Positions 25,050 through 32,591 of a DNA stretch of 64,000 bases are shown here, piece by piece. The stretch lies in assembly GCF_004365705.1 (NCBI RefSeq), contig NZ_SOBN01000001.1, positions 930,001 to 994,000 on the forward strand, given 5' to 3'. Position 1 is the stretch's first letter. Each line of letters starts with the position of its first letter. The DNA is from Streptomyces sp. 846.5 (GTDB taxonomy: Bacteria > Actinomycetota > Actinomycetes > Streptomycetales > Streptomycetaceae). Position numbers and translations under genes: made by a program. Below the pieces are notes generated by a model. It did not search any database. It was not told where the DNA came from and saw only the letters and a program-made list of their open reading frames with translations.

Positions 25050-26141
25050 ATGACCGGTGGTACGAGCGGAGCGGACGGCCTGGAGGCCCTGCTGGGCGAG
25101 GTGCTGCGCTCGCGTGCGCAGGACGCGCCCTCGGCGGCGCCCCTGCTGGCCTCGGTGCACGCACGGGTGTCCGGGCGTATGAGGTCCCGACGTCGGTACG
25201 GCCTGGCCGCGGTGGCCGCGGCGGTGGCGGTGACCGCAGGGGCGTCGGTGCTCACCGTCCCCGGCTTCGAGGGAGGGGGCGCTGCGGGCCGGCCCGCGTC
25301 CAGCGGCGACCTCGGGGCGATGCTCGCCTGGAACTACCACGGGCTGCAGGTGGAGGCGCCCAAGTCCTGGGCAGTGAATGCGACGCACTGCGGCACCCCG
25401 GTCCGCGACACCGTGGTGACCGGAGGTACCGGGGCGAACCTCTGCGCGGTCCTGGCGCCTCCTCGGGTGCAGCATGTCGCGTTCGGGGCGCCGACACAGT
25501 TCGTGATGCCGCCGACGCACCACGCGGTCAGCGTCAGCGGCCAACCGGGCATCCTGGGCAGCGAGGTGCTGCCGAACGGCTCGACCCGGGAGGTGCTGAC
25601 CCTGCCCGCGCTCCACACCGCGGTCGAGGTCGAGACGGACACGCCCGCCCTGGCCGGCTCGATCATCGCCTCGGCCCGGCTGGTGACCATCGACCGCAAC
25701 GGCTGCGCCAGTACGGCGGATCCCATATCCCCCGCCGCCACGCCGAGTCGCCCGGGAGCGGCACAGCAGCTGGTCCCGGGACAGCCGAACGGCGCCGTGC
25801 TGTGCTTCTACGGCTCCGGCGGCCTGGAGCACTCCACCGTGCTGGACCCCCGGCGGCTGACCAAGTTGGTCACGCTATTCAATGCGCTTCGGCCCGGGCT
25901 GGCATCCGGTGCGGTCCAGTCCCCGGACATGTGCACGCTGCAGCAGGCCTCCGGCTACGTGGTGCGCCTCAGCTATCCCACCGGTCCAGGGCTCGACGTC
26001 CACCTGCGACTGGCAGGCTGCACCCGGCTGGGCGCCGACAACGGAGCCAGCACCGGCAGGCTCACCCAGGAATTCGGCACGACCTTCTTCAAGGACCTCG
26101 ACCCCCTCTACGGAGGTCAGCTCGCCGCCGGAATCCACTGA
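25050..26141 (+). CDS. Membrane-anchored protein coupled to the SigE-family sigma gene
   Basis: 363 residues. A cytoplasmic N-terminus of about 45 residues (LEALLGEVLRSRAQDAPSAAPLLASVHARV...RSRRRYG), one TM helix (LAAVAAAVAVTAGASVLTV), then an extracytoplasmic domain with several cysteines (ATHCGTP, NLCAVLA, RNGCAST, AVLCFYG, DMCTLQQ, LAGCTRL) that could form disulfides. The start is 3 bp from the sigma stop (TGACCATGA). This is the usual position and topology of a membrane regulator of the sigma factor, but no anti-sigma motif is seen, so the function is inferred from context only. Confidence 0.7.
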   Translation: MTGGTSGADGLEALLGEVLRSRAQDAPSAAPLLASVHARVSGRMRSRRRYGLAAVAAAVAVTAGASVLTVPGFEGGGAAGRPASSGDLGAMLAWNYHGLQVEAPKSWAVNATHCGTPVRDTVVTGGTGANLCAVLAPPRVQHVAFGAPTQFVMPPTHHAVSVSGQPGILGSEVLPNGSTREVLTLPALHTAVEVETDTPALAGSIIASARLVTIDRNGCASTADPISPAATPSRPGAAQQLVPGQPNGAVLCFYGSGGLEHSTVLDPRRLTKLVTLFNALRPGLASGAVQSPDMCTLQQASGYVVRLSYPTGPGLDVHLRLAGCTRLGADNGASTGRLTQEFGTTFFKDLDPLYGGQLAAGIH

Positions 26142-26195
26142 CCCCGGCCGGGTCGCCTCGCCGTCCTGGCCACCCTTGGTCGCTAGGGTCGTGAC

Positions 26196-26975
26196 ATGAC
26201 CCGAGGGTTCCTGCGGTACATCCGCCTCGACCTGCACGCCGGCGCGGGGGGCTACCCGTTCGACCTGCCGGTGGTCGCCCAGCTCGCGCGGCTCAGCAGA
26301 CTCGATCTCGACCCCGGTATCACGTTCCTGGTCGGCGACAACGGCTCGGGGAAGTCCACCCTGATCGAGGCGCTGGCCACCGCTGCCGGGTTCAACGCCG
26401 AAGGCGGCTCGAAGTCGTTCCGCTTCGCCACCCGGTCCAGCGAGTCCAGTCTGGGCGACCATCTGGTCCTCTGCTGGAACCGCAGGCCGCGCACCGGATA
26501 CTTCCTGCGCGCCGAGAGCTTCTACAACGTGGCCACCGAGATCGATCGGCTGGACCGCGAACCAGGGCCCTCCCTGCTGGCGGCGTACGGCGGCCGGTCC
26601 CTGCACGAGCGCTCTCACGGCCAGTCGTTCCTGGACCTGGCGAACCACCGCTTCGGCCCGGGCGGGCTCTACGTGCTGGACGAGCCGGAGGCGGCGCTGT
26701 CCGTGCAGGGCTGTCTGGCGCTGATGGTTCGGATGCGCGAACTCCTGGCCCAGGGCAGCCAGTTCGTGGTGGCCACCCACTCGCCGATCCTGCTCGCCAT
26801 GCCGGGCGCCCGGATCCTGCAGATCGAAACCGACGGCACGATCGAGCAGGTCGGCTACGAGCAGGCCGAGCCCGTGGCCCTGACCCGTGCGTTCGTCAAC
26901 CAGCCCCACAGGTTCCTGCGCGACATGTTCGACGACGCCGCCGCGCCTCCGCCCAGCGACGATGGATGGGCGTGA
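26196..26975 (+). CDS. AAA-type ATP-binding protein (AAA_21-like)
   Basis: 259 residues, a stand-alone ABC/SMC-type ATPase without membrane segments. Walker A is FLVGDNGSGKSTLIEALA (near 44-61). A signature-like helix region SHGQSFLDLANHRF is followed by Walker B GLYVLDEPEAALS and the switch histidine VATHSPILLAMP, as in single-domain AAA_21/AAA_23 proteins. The C-terminus ends in an Asp/Pro-rich tail. Such proteins usually act on nucleic acid or in defence-like systems, but no partner gene is adjacent (upstream a sigma unit, downstream a lipoprotein). Cellular role unknown. Confidence 0.82.
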   Translation: MTRGFLRYIRLDLHAGAGGYPFDLPVVAQLARLSRLDLDPGITFLVGDNGSGKSTLIEALATAAGFNAEGGSKSFRFATRSSESSLGDHLVLCWNRRPRTGYFLRAESFYNVATEIDRLDREPGPSLLAAYGGRSLHERSHGQSFLDLANHRFGPGGLYVLDEPEAALSVQGCLALMVRMRELLAQGSQFVVATHSPILLAMPGARILQIETDGTIEQVGYEQAEPVALTRAFVNQPHRFLRDMFDDAAAPPPSDDGWA

Positions 26976-27040
26976 CGGTCGCACAACCGGTGCACAGCCG
27001 ATCTTCCCGAGGGCGCACTCACCTGCGACACTCTCGTCCC

Positions 27041-27442
27041 ATGCGCACCATCCCCGCCGTCACAGGCCTGCTCATTCTCGCCGGTGTGAGCGGATGTTCC
27101 AGTGCCCAGCAGGGGCGTCCCGCATCCACAGCAGTCGGCTCGACCGGCTCCGCGTCCAGGACCGCGCCGCACGCCCTCGACAGGCCGGGCGACCCGCACT
27201 GTGCCATTGCCTACCACAGCGCAGGCGCCGACATGACCACCTGGACCGCCACCACCACCGTCCGCGGCGAACTCGTCAGCCAGGCCTCCCACCCCGGCAA
27301 ACCCGACCGCAACGACGACGTCATACCTGCCGGCAAGCACACCTACATCGCCTGGGCCGCACTGGCCAAGCTCACCGACCTGAGTGGCGTCCTCCATGTC
27401 GACGGCGCCCTGTACCCCTGCTCAGTTGCACCGGCACCCTGA
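27041..27442 (+). CDS. Predicted lipoprotein of unknown function
   Basis: 133 residues from ATG 27041. A short signal peptide with lipobox (LLILAGVSGC, lipidated Cys near 19) is followed by a Ser/Ala linker and a small beta-rich domain (HCAIAYHSAGADMTTWTATT, GKHTYIAWAALAKLTDLSG, HVDGALYPCS) with two cysteines. The frame continues upstream to 26966, but that part lacks a signal sequence, so the inner ATG is chosen. It is convergent with a frameshifted gene, and no family is recognised. Confidence 0.65.
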   Translation: MRTIPAVTGLLILAGVSGCSSAQQGRPASTAVGSTGSASRTAPHALDRPGDPHCAIAYHSAGADMTTWTATTTVRGELVSQASHPGKPDRNDDVIPAGKHTYIAWAALAKLTDLSGVLHVDGALYPCSVAPAP

Positions 27443-27456
27443 CCAGCGCCCCGCCG

Positions 27457-27902
27457 CTACCCGGGCTCCTCGACAGGACACCATTCGCCCGGTCCGAGTT
27501 CCACTCCCGGAACGGCCTCGGCGTACCTGAGCGGCAGCGCGCTGTCGCGAGCGGCGAGACGAACCTCCCAGGTGTCCTCCTGCGGCCAGGCGATGGCGAG
27601 CAGCCCCTCGCCGACGTACTGCGCGGTGAACAGGTCCGGGCCGGGCAGCCGGTGCAGCGGGGCGAGGAGCCGATCGCGCTGATCGGGTGTCAGCCCGTCG
27701 GCTGCGGCGCCGCACGGGGCGCCCTGGACTGCCGCCGGCGGCGCTGCGTCGGACGGTCGGGCGGGCCGTACCAGGCGGCGAGGAAGCCGGGAACGTCGTT
27801 GCGGTCATCGAGGAGTCGGCGCATGGGGTCAGTCTGCAGGGCCCACCAGTTGGCGCGCGCGCTTCGTCGGGGCGTAAGGTTCGCACCGTTGATGAATGGC
27901 AC
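27457..27902 (-). pseudogene. Frameshifted small cytoplasmic protein gene
   Basis: The 5' part reads ANLTPRRSARANWWALQTDPMRRLLDDRNDVPGFLAAWYGPP from about GTG 27902. Near 27770 the frame shifts by one base. The rest (ADGLTPDQRDRLLAPLHRLPGPDLF, YVGEGLLAIAWPQEDTWEVRL, AEAVPGVELGPGEWCPVEEPG) continues in another frame to TAG at 27457-27459. The second frame has no start codon of its own, so the pieces belong together. Total span (446 bp) is not a multiple of three. The family is not recognised. A sequencing error cannot be excluded. Its 5' end abuts the M-box transcribed the other way, so the riboswitch promoter must lie inside this gene. Confidence 0.6.
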
Positions 27903-28060
27903 CTCGTTCGGTGAGGCGTCTTCACGGACACAGGCCACTGATCCCACCCGTCGAGAGACGCTCCGGATCAGGACAGGTCTCCCCGGCCTAAGGGGTGACC
28001 CCAAGTGGCTTCCCCGCTTTCGGGGGACACGCCGTGGAGTGCTAAAGCTCTGACGAGTAG
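27903..28060 (+). promoter_or_regulatory. M-box (ykoK leader) Mg2+ riboswitch aptamer
   Basis: The conserved M-box elements occur in order: CGTTCGGTGAGG at 27905-27916 (consensus CGTTAGGTGAGGC), the GAGAGACGCTCC internal region near 27953, and GAGTGCTAAAGCTCTGACG at 28037-28055 (consensus cAGTGCTAAAGCTCTacG). CTCGT at 27903-27907 pairs with ACGAG at 28053-28057 to close P1. M-boxes sense intracellular Mg2+ and control Mg2+ transport genes, usually by switching expression off when Mg2+ is sufficient. The genes downstream encode an MgtE-N/CBS protein and an Nramp-fold transporter, which fits. Confidence 0.9.
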
Positions 28061-28380
28061 GGGTGGGCCGGGCGGCGTCAGCGCCGGCGGGGCCGATCCT
28101 GCAGCCGCGCAGTGCGGGCGCTCGGCGCCCATGACCGCAGGGGGGTGGGATGGACAGCAGTCCGGGCCATAGTCGGCCCCACGATGACCTGACGTCCTTG
28201 TTGTCCCATCGCGGCACGAGGCACGCGCCCCGACACTGATCCGACCTGCCCACGCCGTGCCGCACCGGCGCGCGAGCGCGGGCCCGGGTGGCGTACGCCC
28301 AGGGGCTCTGCCTGGTGCTGCCCGGTGCCCCGCCGTGTCGGGGCCAGGGGGTGTTCACCTTGGCTGCCAATAATCTGCTC
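28061..28380 (+). promoter_or_regulatory. Leader between M-box and MgtE-N/CBS gene (expression platform)
   Basis: About 320 bp without a recognised gene. It holds GC-rich inverted repeats, including a hairpin GCCCCG / CGGGGC at 28327-28344 about 35 bp before the ATG, which could act as terminator or ribosome-access control. An open frame from 28288 runs in frame into the CBS gene but lacks coding character. Confidence 0.5.
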
Positions 28381-29727
28381 ATGACCACGTCCGCGCGTCT
28401 GCGCAACCGCAGGGTCCAGCTCGTCCGCCGGGCGACCACCTCCAAAGCCGTGCGCGGCTCCCTGGTCTCGGTGGCCGGCCTGGTCGGCGCGCCGGTGGCC
28501 AACCAGGCCGCGGAGGAAGTCGGACGCGTGGTCGACGTGGTCGCCCGCCTCTACGGCGCCGACCCCTATCCCCCGCTGACCGGCCTGGTGATCCGGATCG
28601 GGCGCCGGCGCGCGTTCCTGATGGCCGACGCGATCGAGCAGGTCGCCGCGGGCCGGGTGCGGCTGCGCACCGCGCGGATGGACCTGCGCGAGTACGAGCG
28701 GCGCCCGGGCGAGGTGCTGCTGGCGCGCGACGTGCTCGACCATCAACTGGTCGACGTGGACGGCATCCAGGTGACCCGGGCGGCCGACCTGTACCTCGCC
28801 CCGCTGGCGGACCGCATTGTGCTGGTGGGCGTCGACGTCTCGCTGCCCACGCTGCTGCGCCGGCTCGGTCCGCGGCGCTGGCAGGCGCGGCCGACCCCGG
28901 AGCGGGTCCTGGACTGGCAGGCGGTGGCGCCCTTCGCCGAGCACGCCACCGACGGTCCCGCGCAGGTGCGCCTGCGCGGCCCACGCTCCGGGCTGCACCA
29001 GATGCGGCCCGCCGACCTGGCCGACGTCCTGGAGGACCTCGGCCGCTCCGAACGCCAGCAGCTGCTGGCGTGGTTGGAGCCCGCCGCGGCCGCCGACGCC
29101 CTGGAGGAGATGGAACCCGGCGAGCTGGAGAACCTCCTGCGCGAGGCCGGCCCCAAGTACGCGGCGCGGATGATGGAGGAGATGGAGCCCGACGAGGCCG
29201 TCGACGCCCTGCGCGACCTCGGCCAGGGCGAGCGCGAGTCGCTGCTGGACCGCATGCCCGCGGCCCAGGCCACCGGGCTGCGCTCGCTGCTGGCGCACCG
29301 TGAGGGAACGGCGGGCGGAGCGATGACGACCCGGCTGGTCACCGCCGGGCGCGAGCACACCGTGGCCCAGGTCCGCGCGATGCTGGCGCAGCAGTCCGAG
29401 CACCGCACCGAGATCGACGCGGTGGCCGTGCTGGACCCGGACGGCCGGCTGCTCGCCGACGTCCCGCTGTTCCATCTGACCGTCGCCGAGGACGCCGCGA
29501 CCCTGGGCGAGATGGTGGACTGGCTGGCCCAGTTCGGGCCCCAGGCCGTGGTCGGCCCCGACACCCGCATCGACGAGGCCGCCGACCAACTGCTGGCCTC
29601 CCGCGCCTCCTCGCTGCTGGTGGTCGACGAGCACGAGCGGCCGGTGGGCCGGATGCTGGCCGACGACGTGCTGGACACCCTGTTGCCCGAACGCGGGCGC
29701 CGCCACTTCCGGAGGTTCCTGCAGTGA
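28381..29727 (+). CDS. MgtE-N / CBS domain protein, M-box controlled
   Basis: 448 residues, cytoplasmic. ATG 28381 is chosen; the in-frame GTG at 28288 lies in the leader. The N-terminal half contains PRC-barrel-like strands (IRIGRRRAFLMADAIEQV, RTARMDLREYERRPGEVLLARDVLDHQLVDVDG). The middle is the MgtE intracellular N domain (MRPADLADVLEDLGRSERQQLLAWLE, AADALEEMEPGELENLL, ARMMEEMEPDEAVDALRDL). The C-terminus is a CBS pair (MTTRLVTAGREHTVAQVRAML, GPDTRIDEAADQLLASRASSLLVVDE). It lacks the MgtE membrane domain. Its stop overlaps the start of the transporter, so it probably acts as the Mg2+-sensing regulatory partner of that protein. Confidence 0.85.
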   Translation: MTTSARLRNRRVQLVRRATTSKAVRGSLVSVAGLVGAPVANQAAEEVGRVVDVVARLYGADPYPPLTGLVIRIGRRRAFLMADAIEQVAAGRVRLRTARMDLREYERRPGEVLLARDVLDHQLVDVDGIQVTRAADLYLAPLADRIVLVGVDVSLPTLLRRLGPRRWQARPTPERVLDWQAVAPFAEHATDGPAQVRLRGPRSGLHQMRPADLADVLEDLGRSERQQLLAWLEPAAAADALEEMEPGELENLLREAGPKYAARMMEEMEPDEAVDALRDLGQGERESLLDRMPAAQATGLRSLLAHREGTAGGAMTTRLVTAGREHTVAQVRAMLAQQSEHRTEIDAVAVLDPDGRLLADVPLFHLTVAEDAATLGEMVDWLAQFGPQAVVGPDTRIDEAADQLLASRASSLLVVDEHERPVGRMLADDVLDTLLPERGRRHFRRFLQ

Positions 29728-31040
29728 CCCGCGACCTCGAAACCGCCGCCGCCACCGCCGGTCCCCGGACGGGACCCGAGGGCGGGCCGGCCGCACCGGG
29801 ACACCGCCGGGGCTGGAAGCGCGTCGTCGCTGTCGCCGCGATCGCCGGCCCCGGGCTGGTGGCCGCGAACGCGGGCAACGACGCCGCCGGCATCGCCACC
29901 TACGCCTCGGCGGGCTCCCAGTTCGTCTACGGCACCTTGTTCTTCATGGTCCTGGTCACCGTCGCCCTGGTCATGGTGCAGGAGATGGCGGTGCGCCTGG
30001 GCGCCTACACCGGCAAGGGCCTGGGCGCGCTGATCCGCGAGCAGTTCAGCCTGCGGCTGACCGCGCTGGCGGTGTTCTGCCTGCTGCTGGCCAACACCGG
30101 ACTGGTGGTCTCCGAGTTCGCCGGCATCGGCGCCGCCTTCGAGCTCCTCGGCGTGCCCAAGTGGGCCGTCATCCCCCCGGCCGCCGTGCTGCTGTGGGCG
30201 CTGGTGCTGTTCGGGTCCTACCGCTGGGCCGAGCGGATCTTCCTGCTCATGTCGCTCGCCTTCTTCGCCTACCCCGTCGCGATGGTCCTCGGGCATCCGG
30301 ACTGGGGCCAGGTCGGCTCCCATCTGCTCATCCCGCACGTCCAGGGCGGCCAGGCCTTCATCCTGCTGGCCGTCGCCCTGATCGGCACCACGGTCAGCCC
30401 CTACATGCAGTTCTACGCGGCCGCCGGAGTGGTGGACCGCGGCGCCAAGCCGGAGGACTACAAGCTGATCCGCGCCGACGCGGTCATCGGCGCGGTCTTC
30501 GCCTGCGTGATCAGCCTGACCATCATCATCGCCACCGCCTCCGCCATCGGCGGCACCGGCCCGCTGCAGTCCGCGGCACAGGCCGCCGAGGCCCTCAAGC
30601 CGGTCGCCGGGCAGGGCGCGGAACTGCTGTTCGCGTTCGGCCTGATCGGCGCCTCCGCCCTCGCGGGCGCGGTGGTGCCGCTGTCCGCCAGCTACGCGGT
30701 GGGCGAGGCGGCCGGGGTGGAGCGCTCGGTCTCGCGCCGCTTCCGCGACGCGCCCTTGTTCCTGGGCCTGTTCACGGTGCAGATCATCCTGGGCGCGGCG
30801 GTGGCCATGACGCCGGTCGACGTGATCCAGCTGCTGATCGGCACCCAGGTCCTGCAGGGGCTGATCAGCCCCGTCGTCCTGGTCTACCTGCTGGTTCTGA
30901 CCAACCGCCGCACCGTGCTGGGGGCCGCCGCCAACGGCCCCCGCTACCGCATCGCGGCCACGGTCGTGGTCCTGGCCGTGGCCGCGATGTCGACGATCCT
31001 GCTCGTCCAGACCCTCCTCAGCTGGCTCGGCCTGGGCTGA
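29724..31040 (+). CDS. Nramp-fold divalent metal transporter, probably Mg2+ type (NRMT-like)
   Basis: 438 residues with about 11 TM helices and the Nramp/SLC11 pattern (GPGLVAANAGNDAAGIATYASAGSQ in TM1, PYMQFYAAAGVVDRG after TM6). The metal-site residues differ from Mn/Fe Nramps. The canonical TM1 DPGN is D53-AAG, keeping the Asp but losing the Asn. The canonical TM6 MPH is S225-P-Y, losing the soft methionine ligand. Such changes are known in Nramp-related Mg2+ transporters. With an M-box upstream and an MgtE-N/CBS protein overlapping by 4 bp, Mg2+ import is the best inference. GTG start at 29724. It ends at a bidirectional terminator. Confidence 0.85.
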   Translation: MTRDLETAAATAGPRTGPEGGPAAPGHRRGWKRVVAVAAIAGPGLVAANAGNDAAGIATYASAGSQFVYGTLFFMVLVTVALVMVQEMAVRLGAYTGKGLGALIREQFSLRLTALAVFCLLLANTGLVVSEFAGIGAAFELLGVPKWAVIPPAAVLLWALVLFGSYRWAERIFLLMSLAFFAYPVAMVLGHPDWGQVGSHLLIPHVQGGQAFILLAVALIGTTVSPYMQFYAAAGVVDRGAKPEDYKLIRADAVIGAVFACVISLTIIIATASAIGGTGPLQSAAQAAEALKPVAGQGAELLFAFGLIGASALAGAVVPLSASYAVGEAAGVERSVSRRFRDAPLFLGLFTVQIILGAAVAMTPVDVIQLLIGTQVLQGLISPVVLVYLLVLTNRRTVLGAAANGPRYRIAATVVVLAVAAMSTILLVQTLLSWLGLG

Positions 31041-31063
31041 CCCGTGGCCCGGGCCACGGGTCA
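31038..31063. terminator. 26-bp perfect palindrome, bidirectional terminator
   Basis: A fully self-complementary sequence (13+13 bp, arms TGACCCGTGGCCC / GGGCCACGGGTCA) that includes the transporter's stop codon. It sits between convergent genes ending at 31040 and 31075, so it can terminate both. Confidence 0.8.
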
Positions 31064-31074
31064 CCGGCTGGGGC

Positions 31075-32415
31075 TCAGCTGCGGCGGCCGACGCGACGGC
31101 GGGTGAGGAACACCGCGGCACCGCCCAGGAGGAGGGCGGCCGCACCTGCGGCGGCGAGGGTCCCGGTGCCGGAGCTGCCCGTCGCCGCCAGGGCCGGTGC
31201 CGTGCTGGACGCCGACGCCAACGCAGCGCCGGAGGTGTCGGTGGCGGAGGCAGTGGCGGAGGCGCTGCCCGTGCTGCCGGTGGCGGAGCTGGCGGAGGGG
31301 CTCGCGGAGGTTCCGCCGCCGGCCGGAAGGGTGTCGTCCACGAACAGCAGGCCCTTGGGCGAGCCGAAGGAGGCGAAGGCGGAGACCTTGCCGGTGGCCA
31401 GGTCGATCGTGCCGAGTGTGCCCGGGAGCGTGTCCGAGTCCTTGGGCACCGAGGTGAAGGCCTGCCCGGCGGTGAAGTGACCGGTGATCGCCAGCAGCTT
31501 GTTGTTCGCGGAGTCGACCACGTACAGCGTCCCGGTGCGGTTGGTGGCGAACGCGGTGTCGTCGACCTGGGTGCTGAGGTTGAGCACCTTGGGTGTGGCG
31601 CTGCCGTGCAGGAACACCAGCTGCTTGTCGCCCTGGCTGTCGAGCAGGAAATCGCCGCCGACGCCGGGCACGGCCGCCGGGACCTTCTCGCTGGAGTCGG
31701 GGTCGGACAGGTTCAGCTTGACGCTCTTGCCGGTCACCAGGTCGGCGGCAGTCGCGTTGTCCGCGAGCACCGGCGTCAGCGCGACGACGCCGTCGTGACC
31801 GGCCGCGCCGGGGGTCAGCGTCGCGGTGTAGAGGGCGGCCTTGCTGTACGTCTTGCCGTCGGCGTCGGCGGCCGGGGCGGAGGCGGTGATGTAGACCTTC
31901 CCGCCGGTGACCAGCACGCTGTCGGTGCCGCCGCCGTGCGTCAGGCCCTGGTAGCCGAAGTGCTGGACCTGCTTGGCCGATGCCGCCCCGGGGCTGACGC
32001 TGTAGAGGCTGGAGTTGCCGTCCTCGTTGACCGACGCCAGCACCCGCTGGTGGGCGGAGTCGGCGCCCATGCCGTCGACCTTGCCCACGACTGCCCAGGA
32101 CGCCAGCTTCCGCCCGGTCATCGTGTACTCCACGATCACGCTCTTGGTGACGCCCGTGGTGGACGGCTTGCCGTCGGAGCCCACACCGTTCTGGTACGCG
32201 ATGAACAGGTGGTCGCCGAGGCGGGTGATGTCGTCCGGGCTGCTCAGCCCGGACGGCCCGGCGGCCAGCTGGGTCACGGTGAACCCGGCCGGGACCGAGG
32301 TGGCGGCGAGAGCCGCCGACGGGCCGACGGTCCCGACGGCGAGGGCTGCGGTGAGCAGCGACGCGGCGGAGGCGGCCGCGGTTCGGCGGCGCGAGGAGGA
32401 CGGGCGAGAGGTCAT
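31075..32415 (-). CDS. Secreted surface protein with C-terminal LAATG sortase-type signal
   Basis: 446 residues from ATG 32415 (AAGGAAAT upstream). Signal peptide: twin-basic SSSRRRTAAASAASLLTAALAVGTVGPSAALAA, possibly Tat-compatible. The body is beta-rich with propeller-like repeats (GLSSPDDITRLGDHLFIAYQNG, DDTAFATNRTGTLYVVDSANNKLLAI, PGTLGTIDLATGKVSAFASF). A Ser/Ala/Thr linker precedes LAATG, a hydrophobic helix (LAAAGAAALLLGGAAVFL) and a basic tail (TRRRVGRRS). LAXTG is the motif of actinobacterial class E sortases, so wall attachment is expected. No sortase gene is in the window. Function of the propeller is unknown. Confidence 0.8.
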   Translation of the reverse strand: MTSRPSSSRRRTAAASAASLLTAALAVGTVGPSAALAATSVPAGFTVTQLAAGPSGLSSPDDITRLGDHLFIAYQNGVGSDGKPSTTGVTKSVIVEYTMTGRKLASWAVVGKVDGMGADSAHQRVLASVNEDGNSSLYSVSPGAASAKQVQHFGYQGLTHGGGTDSVLVTGGKVYITASAPAADADGKTYSKAALYTATLTPGAAGHDGVVALTPVLADNATAADLVTGKSVKLNLSDPDSSEKVPAAVPGVGGDFLLDSQGDKQLVFLHGSATPKVLNLSTQVDDTAFATNRTGTLYVVDSANNKLLAITGHFTAGQAFTSVPKDSDTLPGTLGTIDLATGKVSAFASFGSPKGLLFVDDTLPAGGGTSASPSASSATGSTGSASATASATDTSGAALASASSTAPALAATGSSGTGTLAAAGAAALLLGGAAVFLTRRRVGRRS

Positions 32416-32591
32416 CGGGGATTTCCTTGGAAGAGAGGTCCACCGCGTTCGATGTCCTGGCGCGGTTGCATGACCCCAGTTGTTGCAGCCCGCCATGGCG
32501 AGCGGATGGACGAAGGGCGAACGTGCGCAGTCACCCAGTGAGGTCACAAGTAAGTCACAGGTAAGAGGCGGACCCCGCGATCACCAACGGG

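Noticed and set aside
28061..28287. tRNA or small-RNA gene in the leader after the M-box
   Set aside because: Several hairpins are possible, but no cloverleaf or conserved RNA pattern could be traced.
28743..31145. 800-residue minus-strand frame opposite the Nramp operon
   Set aside because: Low-complexity shadow of the transporter genes.
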